Origin: Acidobacteriota bacterium | GTDB taxonomy: Bacteria > Acidobacteriota > Terriglobia > Terriglobales > Acidobacteriaceae | Direction: 5' to 3' | NCBI GenBank assembly: GCA_018268855.1 | Contig: JAFDVR010000017.1 | Location: forward strand, 726,715 to 790,714 | Length of the DNA: 64,000 nucleotides | Shown: in pieces, positions 25,360-35,089 of the stretch | Layout: the number at the start of each line of letters is the position of its first letter | Position numbering within the stretch: position 1 is the first letter of the stretch | Notes under the pieces: generated by a model | Told to the model about the DNA's origin: nothing | Database searches by the model: none | Seen by the model: only the letters and a program-made list of their open reading frames with translations | Made by a program: the position numbers and the translations under genes

Positions 25360-28300
25360 ATGGCTTCCATCACTTGTCTTCGTAAACAAATTCAAAGAAT
25401 GCGACACCTCGCTCTGTACCTCTTTCTTGCCATCGCTTCCACCTGCGCCGCACAATCCACCCTCCTATGGCAGATCGGCAAATCCGACCAATCCGCAAAG
25501 GAGTTCCCCATCGGTCCTGTCGATCACATCTCATACGAAATAGAAAAGAACCATTGGGAGCACGACTGGGCCGCCACGCAGGCTGAAGGTGCACCTTACA
25601 AAATCACCTTCACCCTACAAAGCATCTCGTCCGGCAGATACACGCTCCACACCGCCATTCAGGCAGCGACTTCCCTCCTTCCTGCACTTCACATTCAGAT
25701 CAATGGCCACAGAGGTAACTTCTATCTCCACCCTCAACTAACGAAATCCGCACTCGATTACGACCTTCTCCCGCTCGCCGACCTGAACATCGATATCCCA
25801 GCGCAGTATCTACACCCTGGCGCAAACAACATCACGCTCACCTGCGTGCCCGCCAACCCGGCAGATGCAACCACCGCCCGCATCAAGTACGACTACCTAT
25901 CGTTCACGCACGACAAGGCACCGCAAGCAGATCCCATTAGCGCAACCCTTGCGCCAACCATCTTCTATCGCGAACGCGGCAGCCAGCTTACAGAAGTCAT
26001 CGACGCAACCATCCGCTACAGCCAGCCTACATCCGCAGGCGAAGCAGAACTCACGCTGAACGGCCATCTCTTCACCGCTCCTCTATCCGAACAGAAAGAT
26101 TTCGGCGAACAACACATCCAGTTTGAAGTGCCGGAGTGGAGCGGCCCCGCAAAAGCGCATCTCCTCATCAAAACCGATAACCACAAAGACTTCATCCTCA
26201 CCCTCCAACCGGCACGCAAGTGGAAGCTCTTTGTCGTGCCTCACACGCACCTCGACATCGGCTACACCGACTATCAAGGCAAAGTCGCCGAGGTACAGGC
26301 GCGTGCGCTGCAAGACTCCATTCATCTCATCCGCCAACATCCCGACTTCCGCTTTAGCACCGACGGCTCATGGAACGTCGAGCAGTTCCTCGAATCACGT
26401 TCACCCGAGCTGCAACGCGAACTCATGGACACAGTAAAGAGCGGCAAGATCGGCGTCCCCGCAACCTACGCCAACCTGCTCACCGGCTATGCCTCACTCG
26501 AAACCCTCTACCGCTCGCTCTATTACTCAAAATCGCTGGCCAGAGAATACGGAATCCCCTTCAACTACGCCGCCATCACAGACGTCCCCAGCTACACAGG
26601 CGCATACCCATCCATACTTGCTAAGGCCGGCATCCGCTATCTCGCAGCTGGCGGCAACAGTGACCGTGGGCCCATGCTGCAACACGAACCATGGAATGCA
26701 AAATCACCCTTCTGGTGGCAAGGCACAGACGGCAGCAAAGTCCTTTTCTGGTACGCACACGGATACGGACAGATAGAAGCCATCTTTGGCCTTCCACCCG
26801 AAATGCCACAAGGCCGCGACACGCTTCCCCTCTTTCTAAGCACCTACACTCAACCCAATTACCATCCTGACGCCGTCCTCATCTATGGCGCGCAGAGCGA
26901 GAACACACAGATCGAACCCGCACTCGCCGGCTTCGCCACAGAGTGGAACAGCGCATACGCGTATCCCAAACTGCAGTACTCCACGTTCATCGACTTCTTC
27001 CAGTACATCGAGCACAACTACGGCACCACACTCGCCACCTACAAGGGCGACATGGGCCCGTACTGGGAAGACGGCATCCTCTCCGACGTCGCCAACACCA
27101 CGCAAGACCGACTCAATCAAAATCGCGCTCTCTCGGTAGACATCCTCGGAACAGCAGCGCACCTGCTCGGCCAGGGCTTCCATCCACCTAAAACAGAACT
27201 CGACAGTGCATGGAAGAACATTCAGCTCTACGCCGAGCACACCTGGACCGGAGGCATGTCCGTCACGCAGCCGCACATGGAACGAGTCGTTGGCGAACTC
27301 GCCGTAAAAGATAACCGGGCCACCCAGGCAAAGTTCCAGCTAGAAGACGTCGCCAATCGCTCCATCGCACAACTCACCGACCAGATCCACGTCTCCGCTT
27401 CCACCCTCGTCGTCTTCAACGCGCTCAATTGGAAGCGCGACGTCCTTGTAGAAACTGACCTGCGCTGGCACGAACACCTCATCGATCTCACCACCAACAA
27501 AGAAGTCCCCGTAGAAGTTCTATGGCGCCGCGAAGGATTCACCCGTGCCCGCTTCATCGTTCCGGATGTACCCCCGGTCGGCTACAAATGTCTCCGTTTC
27601 AAAGTAGAGAAAGACAACGTGTCCGACACGGCACAGAACACCTCAAACAACATCATCGAGAACCAGTTCTATCGCATCACCGTCGATCCATCGTCCGGCT
27701 CGCTCCGCAGCATCTTCGACAAACAACTCCAGCGCGAACTTGTAGATCAGGCCAGCTCTTACCGCTTCGCGCAGTATCTCTATGTCATCGGCGGAGACGG
27801 CGCCACGCGCATCGTCCGCTCCGATCCTGCATACCCGGTTCCGCAGTTGCAGATACACACCACCCGAAGCGGGAAATACCTCGGCACCAGCAAAACTCCC
27901 TGGGGACAAGCCATCCACCTCCAAAGCTCCACCACCAACACGCCGCTCGTAGATCTCGAAGTGTTGCTCTTTGACAACGAAAAGAAGATCGCCTTCAACT
28001 TCAAAGTCGACAAGCAATGCATGCTTGCGAAAGAAGGTGTCTACTTCGCATTCCCAATCGCAGCCAACAAGCCGCAATTCTCCTATGAAATCCAGCAGGG
28101 CTGGATCAACCCAGCCACAGATCTCATGAGCGGCGGAAGCGCCGAGTGGTTCAGCATTCAGCATTGGATGGCCGTGCATAATTCCGATCTCGCCGTAGCC
28201 ATTGTGCCGGTCGACGCACCCATGGCCAGCTTCGGAGATGTCGTTCGCGGCCGGTGGCCCGGCGAATTTCACGCCGCTTCATCCACGCTCTTCTCTTACG

Positions 28301-28788
28301 CCATGAACAACTACTGGCACACGAACTATCAGGCAGGCCAGGGCGGCACATTCAACTTCCGCTACATCATGACCTCAACCAGCCAGTTCTCGCCTTCAGC
28401 ATTCTCAAAACTCGGTTGGGAAAATATGGAACCCGTCGAACTCAATCGCCTCATCCCACCCGACAAGATCGGCGACCCCGATCGTCCTCTACCCGCCAGC
28501 GGCGCCAGCTTTCTTGAAGTCGCAGGCGACAACGTAATCCTCACAGACTGGAAGATCGCAGAAGACGGCAAAGGCACCATCCTGCGTCTGCAGGAAACAG
28601 CAGGAAAATCCACGCAGGCAACGGTGCACATCCCGCGCCTGCATCTGCAAGCCGCCACACTCTGCAACGCAGTAGAAGACAATCAGCAATCACTTGCTGT
28701 TCAAAACGACATGGTCTCTGTAAATCTCAAACCATTCGAAGTAGTAACTATCCGCTTGCAGACAAAGGAAGGATCACGGCTGCCCTGA
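25360..28788 (+). CDS. GH38 alpha-mannosidase with N-terminal carbohydrate-binding-like domain
   Basis: A 1142-residue exported enzyme. The start has an ideal AGGAGG nine bases upstream; the signal peptide core is LALYLFLAIASTCAAQ. Residues about 35-185 form a beta-sandwich resembling the polysaccharide-lyase-type sugar-binding domain (IGKSDQSAKEF, RYTLHTAIQ, INGHRG). The GH38 domain begins near residue 288 with VVPHTHLDIGYTD; His297 and Asp299 are zinc ligands and Asp408 in ITDVPSYTG is the likely nucleophile; His627 in AEHTWTGG completes the zinc site. Beta-domains fill the C-terminal half. GH38 enzymes remove alpha-mannose from N-glycans, matching the GH92/GH2 genes. Its end overlaps the converging Nramp-like gene by 15 bases. 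Confidence 0.9.
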   Translation: MASITCLRKQIQRMRHLALYLFLAIASTCAAQSTLLWQIGKSDQSAKEFPIGPVDHISYEIEKNHWEHDWAATQAEGAPYKITFTLQSISSGRYTLHTAIQAATSLLPALHIQINGHRGNFYLHPQLTKSALDYDLLPLADLNIDIPAQYLHPGANNITLTCVPANPADATTARIKYDYLSFTHDKAPQADPISATLAPTIFYRERGSQLTEVIDATIRYSQPTSAGEAELTLNGHLFTAPLSEQKDFGEQHIQFEVPEWSGPAKAHLLIKTDNHKDFILTLQPARKWKLFVVPHTHLDIGYTDYQGKVAEVQARALQDSIHLIRQHPDFRFSTDGSWNVEQFLESRSPELQRELMDTVKSGKIGVPATYANLLTGYASLETLYRSLYYSKSLAREYGIPFNYAAITDVPSYTGAYPSILAKAGIRYLAAGGNSDRGPMLQHEPWNAKSPFWWQGTDGSKVLFWYAHGYGQIEAIFGLPPEMPQGRDTLPLFLSTYTQPNYHPDAVLIYGAQSENTQIEPALAGFATEWNSAYAYPKLQYSTFIDFFQYIEHNYGTTLATYKGDMGPYWEDGILSDVANTTQDRLNQNRALSVDILGTAAHLLGQGFHPPKTELDSAWKNIQLYAEHTWTGGMSVTQPHMERVVGELAVKDNRATQAKFQLEDVANRSIAQLTDQIHVSASTLVVFNALNWKRDVLVETDLRWHEHLIDLTTNKEVPVEVLWRREGFTRARFIVPDVPPVGYKCLRFKVEKDNVSDTAQNTSNNIIENQFYRITVDPSSGSLRSIFDKQLQRELVDQASSYRFAQYLYVIGGDGATRIVRSDPAYPVPQLQIHTTRSGKYLGTSKTPWGQAIHLQSSTTNTPLVDLEVLLFDNEKKIAFNFKVDKQCMLAKEGVYFAFPIAANKPQFSYEIQQGWINPATDLMSGGSAEWFSIQHWMAVHNSDLAVAIVPVDAPMASFGDVVRGRWPGEFHAASSTLFSYAMNNYWHTNYQAGQGGTFNFRYIMTSTSQFSPSAFSKLGWENMEPVELNRLIPPDKIGDPDRPLPASGASFLEVAGDNVILTDWKIAEDGKGTILRLQETAGKSTQATVHIPRLHLQAATLCNAVEDNQQSLAVQNDMVSVNLKPFEVVTIRLQTKEGSRLP

Positions 28789-30009
28789 ATGGGTCATTAC
28801 CATCAACGGAAAAGAAGCTGCCGCAGCAACAACAATCAATACAAGAAAGATCATGCCCACAACCGTGTCGAACTTCGTGTTCACATGTTTGCCCATAATC
28901 TTCTTGTCCCCCGCTACACGAAGAATTGGATAATACGTAAACGGCATAATCACCATGCCGAACACGATTGACACATTCACCAGTTGCAGCGGATCAATAC
29001 CTGACAACGCCACCACCAGTGACACCGCAAACATACCTATCCATACAGCGGTATACACAGGCGCCTCCTTCGCCTTCTTGTCCTTGCCCCATTTGAAGTC
29101 AAAGAACTGGCAAAGATTGTAGGCGCCAGAAAGGCCCGTCTCCACCGCAGCACCTGCAATGCACGCAAACGTTCCCGCAAGCGCAAGAACAAGCGACTTC
29201 TCTGCAAAGGGATAAGCGCCCGTCATTACCGCCGAGCTAAGTAGCTCCGGAAAAATCTTTCCCGGCATAAAGATCATCGCGCCCAGCACAAGCAAAGCCA
29301 CCGTCAACAGCGAACCAAGCAGTGATCCAAACGACGAAACCATAAAATTCTCGCTCAGGTCTTTCACCTTCCATTTCTCTTCAATCGCGCCCGAAGAATA
29401 GAAGTGCACCTCATACTCCATCAGCATCGCGCTAAAGATACCCACCGCAAAATACGCATACAGCGCACTACCTCCCCGTCCTGCGGGGTGAATCACCGGA
29501 ACGAGCCCGCGCGCCACTTCGCTCCAGTTGGGATGCACCATGACTGCCGAAGCGGCAAACACAATCATGAACAGACCTGATAGCCCGAAGATGCGCTCAA
29601 TCCACTCGAACTTGCACAGATACACTATCCCCACCAGCAGCCCCGTAATGCCCACCATTACCAGCTTCTCTGGCCATCCAGTCAGCAGATGGATGACGAT
29701 ACCCAATCCACCAAGCTCCGCAGCGCACGTAATAAGATTCAGCAGATTGCTTGCGATCAGCGTCGCCCACCCCAGCGGCTTCGGAAATCGATCGCGCACA
29801 ATACAGAACACCGGCTCGCGCGTCACCACCGCAACCCGGCCACACATCTCCATGTAGACGATAATTGCCAGCGTGCCCAGCACAATCGCCCAAAGCAACT
29901 GATACCCAAACAGCGCCCCAGCCTGCGTGGTAAAAACGATCTGCCCCAGGTCCACAAATCCACCTAGCGCAGTCATAATTCCCAGAGTGATGCCAAGCAG
30001 CTTCTTCAT
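28774..30009 (-). CDS. Nramp-like membrane transporter with altered metal-site motifs
   Basis: A 411-residue protein with about eleven membrane segments on the LeuT-like fold of the Nramp superfamily. TM1 aligns well (GGFVDLGQIVFTTQAGALFGYQLLW), but the hallmark DPGN is DLGQ (residues 20-23). In TM6 the usual MPH is MEY (residues 197-199, in SAMLMEYEVHFYS). Only the Asp and Met of the classical divalent-metal site remain. It could transport another ion or solute. A lipoprotein gene lies directly upstream with an ATGA overlap, so the two are coupled. Confidence 0.72.
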   Translation of the reverse strand: MKKLLGITLGIMTALGGFVDLGQIVFTTQAGALFGYQLLWAIVLGTLAIIVYMEMCGRVAVVTREPVFCIVRDRFPKPLGWATLIASNLLNLITCAAELGGLGIVIHLLTGWPEKLVMVGITGLLVGIVYLCKFEWIERIFGLSGLFMIVFAASAVMVHPNWSEVARGLVPVIHPAGRGGSALYAYFAVGIFSAMLMEYEVHFYSSGAIEEKWKVKDLSENFMVSSFGSLLGSLLTVALLVLGAMIFMPGKIFPELLSSAVMTGAYPFAEKSLVLALAGTFACIAGAAVETGLSGAYNLCQFFDFKWGKDKKAKEAPVYTAVWIGMFAVSLVVALSGIDPLQLVNVSIVFGMVIMPFTYYPILRVAGDKKIMGKHVNTKFDTVVGMIFLVLIVVAAAASFPLMVMTHSGQP

Positions 30010-30440
30010 GGCGTCACCCTCTGCAATTCGCTTTGTACCGCCGCCAAATCCTGTTGCTTCTTGCGCAATCCCGGATCATCCGGTGAAACAGTCTGCATCT
30101 GCTCCAGAATGGTCACCACTCTCGCAGCATGCATGCGTTCCACATTCAGCAACTCACGGTCCTGACCCGAAGCAGTTGCCTTCTCCAGTTCCTCCAGGTT
30201 CCTGCGACCCTGCTGCGCGAGATATTCAAGATGGCCGCGAAAAAACGCATCCAAAGGCCGGTGTTCCGCAACATGTTTCAGAAAACTTTCAGCCTCTGAA
30301 GCTAAGGAAATCGTCGCCTTCAGCTGTGATTGAAGCTCTTTATGGTCCATCGGCTCCGGCTTTGCGCACCCGCACAAAGCCAGCGCAAGTACCACATTCG
30401 AAATGGATATTACCCAACGCACGAGTGGTGTGATGCGCAA
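30006..30440 (-). CDS. small lipoprotein, unknown function
   Basis: A 144-residue predicted lipoprotein: the hydrophobic signal ISISNVVLALALCGCAKPEP carries a lipobox with lipidated Cys after LCG. The mature part is helical and charged (SEAESFLKHVAEHRPLDAFF, RRNLEELEKATASGQ, KKQQDLAAVQSELQRV), with heptad-like spacing. Its stop overlaps the start of the Nramp-like gene in an ATGA, so it probably serves with that transporter or is only cotranscribed. No family recognised. Confidence 0.65.
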   Translation of the reverse strand: MRITPLVRWVISISNVVLALALCGCAKPEPMDHKELQSQLKATISLASEAESFLKHVAEHRPLDAFFRGHLEYLAQQGRRNLEELEKATASGQDRELLNVERMHAARVVTILEQMQTVSPDDPGLRKKQQDLAAVQSELQRVTP

Positions 30441-30475
30441 AATGGCAGACTTGGAAGCTCAAAAGAAAGAGCTTT

Positions 30476-30910
30476 CTACAAAGATGCTTGCAGCCGCGCA
30501 AACAAAGCATTCACGTCCGCCGCAACCTCAGGCAGAGTCCTGCTCCCTACAACCACTTCTCCACCGCTCACCCCCACGCAGCGTTCCGCACGATAGGTGC
30601 AGCTAGCCAAATCGTTCACATCGAGAGCAGTGGTATTAATCATTAGCACCGTCCGCGGAGGGGCCATGCGGTCGATCATGCACACCATCTCCAGCTTCGA
30701 CTCCAGCTCATCCGGCACAAAGTCGATCGCGTAGTCCGCCTCGCGCACAGCATCTTCCACCGTCGAGGCAAACTCAAGCCGCACATCGTTCGGCAACGAG
30801 CTCTCCACCTCGCGCAGCTTCGAAGGCATTACGTCTTCCAGCACCACGCGGTATCCGGCCTGCGCGCATGCGATCGCAAACGTGCGTCCCTGCACGCCCG
30901 CGCCGATCAC
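30476..30910 (-). CDS. stand-alone NAD-binding Rossmann domain of the 3-hydroxyacyl-CoA dehydrogenase family
   Basis: From the GTG at 30910 the protein has 144 residues beginning MIGAGVQGRTFAIACAQAGY, the GxGxxG dinucleotide motif. EADYAIDFVPDELESKLE and VLMINTTALDVNDLA follow the HCDH N-domain pattern, but the C-terminal catalytic domain of the family is absent. The GTG start would cut off the first beta strand; in-frame codons upstream read IQPQKTIAV and complete it, yet no ATG, GTG or TTG exists between a TGA upstream and 30910. Initiation at an ATC at 30934, which overlaps the previous gene's stop as TAATC behind GGAAGG, would give 152 residues. Role unknown. Confidence 0.6.
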   Translation of the reverse strand: MIGAGVQGRTFAIACAQAGYRVVLEDVMPSKLREVESSLPNDVRLEFASTVEDAVREADYAIDFVPDELESKLEMVCMIDRMAPPRTVLMINTTALDVNDLASCTYRAERCVGVSGGEVVVGSRTLPEVAADVNALFARLQASL

Positions 30911-30933
30911 GGCGATGGTCTTCTGCGGTTGGA

Positions 30934-31116
30934 TTACTTGCCTTCCAGCGTGGACACAACTGAGGAGTAGCTCGGATCAGAGGCGCGAATATACTCCGCT
31001 ACCCGCTTCCTCTCCTCGTCCGTCAGCGTCGGCAACATCGCAAGAATGCGCCGCAGCGTGCCGGAGATATCATCAACATAGTTCATCGTGCGGATCGCTT
31101 CACCGGACAGCGGCAT
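30934..31116 (-). CDS. small protein upstream of the Rossmann gene
   Basis: A 60-residue acidic/basic protein with no signal or membrane segment: a central amphipathic helix SGTLRRILAMLPTLTDEERKRVAEYI and a Ser-rich end. AGGAG lies nine bases before the ATG, which supports translation. Its stop codon touches the Rossmann-domain frame, so both are probably read from one message. No family recognised. Confidence 0.5.
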   Translation of the reverse strand: MPLSGEAIRTMNYVDDISGTLRRILAMLPTLTDEERKRVAEYIRASDPSYSSVVSTLEGK

Positions 31117-31245
31117 CGTGCAGGTTCTCCTGTAGCAAGTTTCGATCTTCAGTGTACTAGTTACCGCCCCACAAAGTTTTAAGCAGTAGCGTAGGACTTC
31201 AGATCTGCAAACTTGATGCTACTGAAATGGACCTTTTCGAATAGA

Positions 31246-31298
31246 ACCGGGCTTCAGCCTGTTGTTCAAGGTTGACAAAAGAAAGAGCTTTAGCCGGT
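31246..31298. repeat. hairpin repeat of the CCGGGCTTCAGCC type
   Basis: ACCGGGCT at the left and AGCCGGT at the right can pair with one bulged G around a loop of about 38 bases. It is in the 193-base gap between malQ and the small gene, 12 bases from the malQ stop. The wording resembles dispersed hairpins seen between acidobacterial genes; only one clear copy is in this window. Confidence 0.35.
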
Positions 31299-31309
31299 GA
31301 GGATTTCTA

Positions 31310-32848
31310 TCAAACAGTAGCCCCGCTCGCCTCATCCGGAGCCACATAGCCATCGCGGTCCGTCATCTCTGTAATTGCCGCCATCTGCGCTGCAATATCT
31401 GGATGCAGCGCCTCCGGATGGAACCTCCACGCCCAATTCCCGTCCGTTCCCGCTGGGGTATTCATGCGCCCATCGCTGCCCAAATGCAGCAGGTCCTGCA
31501 GTGGGATGATGCACGTATTTGCCACGCTCCGCTCTGCGGCACGAATCAGCGCCCACACCACATCGTTTTGATGATGCAGCGGCCCTACATACGCCTGCAC
31601 ATTGCGCCGCGTCTCATCGTCCACGTCATCGCGATACCAGCCGAGCGTGGTGTTGTTATCGTGCGTGCCCGTGTACGCCACCATGTTCTGCACCCACTTG
31701 TGTGGCAAGTGCAGATGCGCCCCACGATCGCTGAACCCAAACTGCATGACCCGCATCCCGGGCATGGCAAAGTCTTCGCGCAGCTTATCCACCTTCGCTG
31801 TGATCAATCCAAGATCTTCCGCAACCAGCGGCAACGGCTTGCCCATAACCGCTTGGAGTTTCTTGAACAGCTTCGCGCCCGGCGCCTTCACCCACTTGCC
31901 GTTTACTGCTGTCTCTTCGGCAGCATCGATCTCCCAATAGGCTTCAAATCCGCGGAAGTGGTCGAGCCGCAGCACGTCATACAACTCCATCTGCCGCTGC
32001 ACACGCTTCACCCACCAGTCAAAGCCTGTTTTCTCAATCTGTTTCCAGAGATAAAGCGGATTGCCCCACCGCTGTCCTGTCGCAGAAAAATAATCCGGTG
32101 GAACGCCGCTCACCACACGCGGCTTAAAATCTTTCTTTAGATCGAAAATCTCCCGGTTTGCCCACACATCTGCGGAGTCATAGTTCACAAAGATAGCCAT
32201 GTCGCCCATGACTTGGATGTCATGCTGATTACAGTAGCTCTTCAACGCGGACCACTGCTGTTGAAACAGAAACTGCACTGCGCGTTCACACCACAACGCG
32301 TCCGCATGTTCCGCATCGAACGCGTTCATCGCGCCCGGCTCACGTGCAGCTAATGGGTCCGGCCAGTCACACCAGCAGGCATAGTCGTGCTCGCGGCGCA
32401 GCACAACATAACGCACATAATCATTGAGCCAGTACGCATTGTTTTTGCAGAACTGCTCAAAATGTTCCCGAACAGGATGTTGTCCGCCATCCAGCATCCG
32501 CTGTGCTGCGCGCTGGATTAGCGGCAGCTTCTCGTTCCACGCGCGATCAAAGTCCGCTTGCCCATAATGCCCGGCAAGTCCCTCGATCTCTCCCTGGTAT
32601 AGCCACCCATCCCGTACCAGAAACTCCAGCGAGATAAGCAGTGGATTGCCCGCAAACGCGCTCAACGCGGCATACGGAGAATTGCCATATCCGGTTGGGT
32701 TTAGCGGAAGCACCTGCCACATACGCTGTTTCGCGGACACAAGGAAGTCCACAAATCCATAAGCAGCCGGCCCCATATCGCCCACTCCGCCATACGAAGG
32801 CAGCGAAGTGACATGCAACAAAATACCCGATCGTCTGTCCTGATCCAT
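31310..32848 (-). CDS. malQ: 4-alpha-glucanotransferase (amylomaltase, GH77)
   Basis: A 512-residue cytoplasmic enzyme that moves alpha-1,4-glucan segments between maltooligosaccharides in glycogen and maltose metabolism. It opens RRSGILLHVTSLPSYGGVGDMG as GH77 enzymes do. The catalytic residues are visible: nucleophile Asp in LRLDHFRGFEAYWE, acid/base Glu in VAEDLGLIT, and transition-state Asp in YTGTHDNNTTLGWY. PLNPTGYGNSPYAALSAFAGNPLLI is the conserved N-terminal part. Length is typical of the short bacterial form. No other glycogen genes are adjacent. Confidence 0.93.
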   Translation of the reverse strand: MDQDRRSGILLHVTSLPSYGGVGDMGPAAYGFVDFLVSAKQRMWQVLPLNPTGYGNSPYAALSAFAGNPLLISLEFLVRDGWLYQGEIEGLAGHYGQADFDRAWNEKLPLIQRAAQRMLDGGQHPVREHFEQFCKNNAYWLNDYVRYVVLRREHDYACWCDWPDPLAAREPGAMNAFDAEHADALWCERAVQFLFQQQWSALKSYCNQHDIQVMGDMAIFVNYDSADVWANREIFDLKKDFKPRVVSGVPPDYFSATGQRWGNPLYLWKQIEKTGFDWWVKRVQRQMELYDVLRLDHFRGFEAYWEIDAAEETAVNGKWVKAPGAKLFKKLQAVMGKPLPLVAEDLGLITAKVDKLREDFAMPGMRVMQFGFSDRGAHLHLPHKWVQNMVAYTGTHDNNTTLGWYRDDVDDETRRNVQAYVGPLHHQNDVVWALIRAAERSVANTCIIPLQDLLHLGSDGRMNTPAGTDGNWAWRFHPEALHPDIAAQMAAITEMTDRDGYVAPDEASGATV

Positions 32849-32949
32849 TTCTTTCTATCTGATGCAAGAAATCGCAAAACCGCAATCGCGTAACATCACG
32901 CAAAGAGAAAGGGCCGGGGATCTCCCGGCCCCTTCGCCTCCCGCGGCAA

Positions 32950-34929
32950 TTACATACCTAACGGATTGCCCTTCTTTTGCGGCTTGGTATAACGAATACC
33001 GCCGCCCTTGTTGTAGTTGTCCAGCACGGTGCCCATGTACGCGCCGAAGACCTCGTCCTTCTTCTTCCCAAGCAACGCTTCGCGCGTCTTCTCAAAGTTC
33101 TGGGCAATCTCTTCCGCGCTTGGCTCCTGCTTGTCGATGACCTGCAACACAGCGCCATTGCGGCCGGCCGTAATCGGATCGGAGACTCCGCCCTTCGGCA
33201 GCGTGAACGCCACAGCGCCCGGTCCGCTCATCAGGCCAAGCTCAGGCACATTGCCGTCCTTGCCCACCATGTCAGACGTCTTCACGTCCAGCTTCAACTG
33301 CGCCGCCGCCGTCTTTAGGCTACCCGTCTGCTTCGCAAGCTCAGTTACCTTATTCAAACGCTGCATCAGCATCTGAGGAATCTGCTCCTGCTTGTAGTCG
33401 TTGGCGATGTTGTTCTTCCACTCCTCAAAAGTCGGAGCGTGCGCAGGCTTGATGTCCACCACCTGCACCAGTGCCAGTCCCTCTGGATTGGTCACCGTCT
33501 TTATCTCGCCCTTCTTGGCCTGGAACGCCGCCGCCGTGATCGCGGAACTATCAGTCACACCATTGATCGTTCCGCTCTCCGGCAGATAGTCCGTGGTCTG
33601 CACCTGCAGATGGTGCGCCGCCGCCGTCTTCTCCATCCCGGACTTCTGCGCCTCAGCCTGCAACGTCTGCGCAAACTGCGCCTGCACTTTGCCCGCCTTC
33701 TCCTGCACCACGCGCGGACGAATCTCGTCCTTCACCTCATCGAAGCTCTTCGTATGCGCCGTCTGACGGTCCGTGGCCTGAATGATGTGATAGCCAAACT
33801 GCGTCTTCACCAGACCGCTCACCTGCCCCTTCGCAAGGGCCATCGCGGCATTCTCAAACTCAGGCACCATCTGGCCGTTCTTCTTCACCCAGCCAAGTTC
33901 ACCACCACTCGCCTTCGATCCCGGATCGTCGGAGTTCGCCTTCGCCAGCGCAGCAAAATCACCACCGGCCTTGATCTTCTTCAACAGGTCTTCCGCCTTC
34001 GCGCGGGCCGCGGCATCCGTCTTTGCATCCGCGCCCTGCGGAACGCTGATCAGAATGTGGCGAACCTTAACCTGATCCTCAACCTTGAACTCATTTTTAT
34101 GCGCGTTGTAATACGCCTGCAGATCGGCATCCGTCACCTGCGGACGCCCACCCGGATAGGCATCCTGCGACACCACAACGTAGCTAATCTTGCGCGTCTC
34201 CGGCACGGCATGCTCATAACGCGCCTTGTTTCGATCGAAGAAGCTGCGCAACTCGCTGTCAGTCGGCGCAATGTCCTTCGCAACGGAGTCAGGTGAGATC
34301 GTCACATAATCGATCTTCACCTTGGTTCCCTGCTGGCGATACTCCTCGCGCACCTGGTTATCAGAAACCGTAACGCCCGCTGTCACAAACTCACGCAGAC
34401 GCTGCCGCTCCACATCTTCCTTGATCTGGCGTTCGAACTCCGCGGTCGTCGGATATTGAAGCTGGGGCTGGTTCTGAACAAACTCACGGTACTTGTCCTG
34501 CCCAATGAACTGTCCATTCGGAAACAGGATTTGCCCAAGCTGTCCTTCATGCAGATACGCGCGCACGTCGGCATCGGTCACTGTCAATCCAAGGCGCTCC
34601 GCCTCCTGCCGCTCCGCAGCCCAGGCTATCTCCAACTGCTGCGCCTGCCGCTCCACATACGGCTGGTAAAACGCGGGATAACCCTGCGTCTGCATCAGCC
34701 GCTGCGTAAGACGGGAAATGTCTTTATTGGTCACTTCAATGGAATCGCCAAAGAGACGGCCCTTCCATCCCGGCTGGCGCACCGTGGCAAACACTTCGGA
34801 GTTGGAACCATACAGACCGTCATACAGACCGGGAACCAGATAAACCACCATGGACAAACAGGCGGCGCCAATGATGATGGCAAACATTGTCTTGACGACG
34901 CGGTTGTCCTTTTGCAGCAAACGGATCAT
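32950..34929 (-). CDS. PpiD/SurA-like periplasmic peptidyl-prolyl isomerase chaperone
   Basis: A 659-residue protein anchored by one N-terminal helix (MFAIIIGAACLSMVVYLVPGL, residues about 15-35). A SurA-N-like helical domain follows, with a long region starting WKGRLFGDSIEVTNKDISRLTQRL. The parvulin domain begins near KVRHILISVP and includes FAALAKANSDDPGSKASGGELGWV and KTQFGYHIIQ; a second degenerate isomerase-like segment follows. The layout matches PpiD, which assists outer-membrane protein folding. The frame is open to 35034 but residues before MIRLLQKDN would precede the membrane anchor, so the ATG at 34929 is chosen. Confidence 0.85.
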   Translation of the reverse strand: MIRLLQKDNRVVKTMFAIIIGAACLSMVVYLVPGLYDGLYGSNSEVFATVRQPGWKGRLFGDSIEVTNKDISRLTQRLMQTQGYPAFYQPYVERQAQQLEIAWAAERQEAERLGLTVTDADVRAYLHEGQLGQILFPNGQFIGQDKYREFVQNQPQLQYPTTAEFERQIKEDVERQRLREFVTAGVTVSDNQVREEYRQQGTKVKIDYVTISPDSVAKDIAPTDSELRSFFDRNKARYEHAVPETRKISYVVVSQDAYPGGRPQVTDADLQAYYNAHKNEFKVEDQVKVRHILISVPQGADAKTDAAARAKAEDLLKKIKAGGDFAALAKANSDDPGSKASGGELGWVKKNGQMVPEFENAAMALAKGQVSGLVKTQFGYHIIQATDRQTAHTKSFDEVKDEIRPRVVQEKAGKVQAQFAQTLQAEAQKSGMEKTAAAHHLQVQTTDYLPESGTINGVTDSSAITAAAFQAKKGEIKTVTNPEGLALVQVVDIKPAHAPTFEEWKNNIANDYKQEQIPQMLMQRLNKVTELAKQTGSLKTAAAQLKLDVKTSDMVGKDGNVPELGLMSGPGAVAFTLPKGGVSDPITAGRNGAVLQVIDKQEPSAEEIAQNFEKTREALLGKKKDEVFGAYMGTVLDNYNKGGGIRYTKPQKKGNPLGM

Positions 34930-35089
34930 AAGTGGATGCTCGGAGACCTTCTGACCTGCCCTTGGATTTTGCTTCGCGCCAGACCTCTCCTCACACCGGG
35001 AGCGGACATCTGGCCGTATGGCAGGGCGAGCCACCAGTATAAATCAGCAAAATACAGATAGACGAAGAGGAAGACTTCAACCCCGGGCC

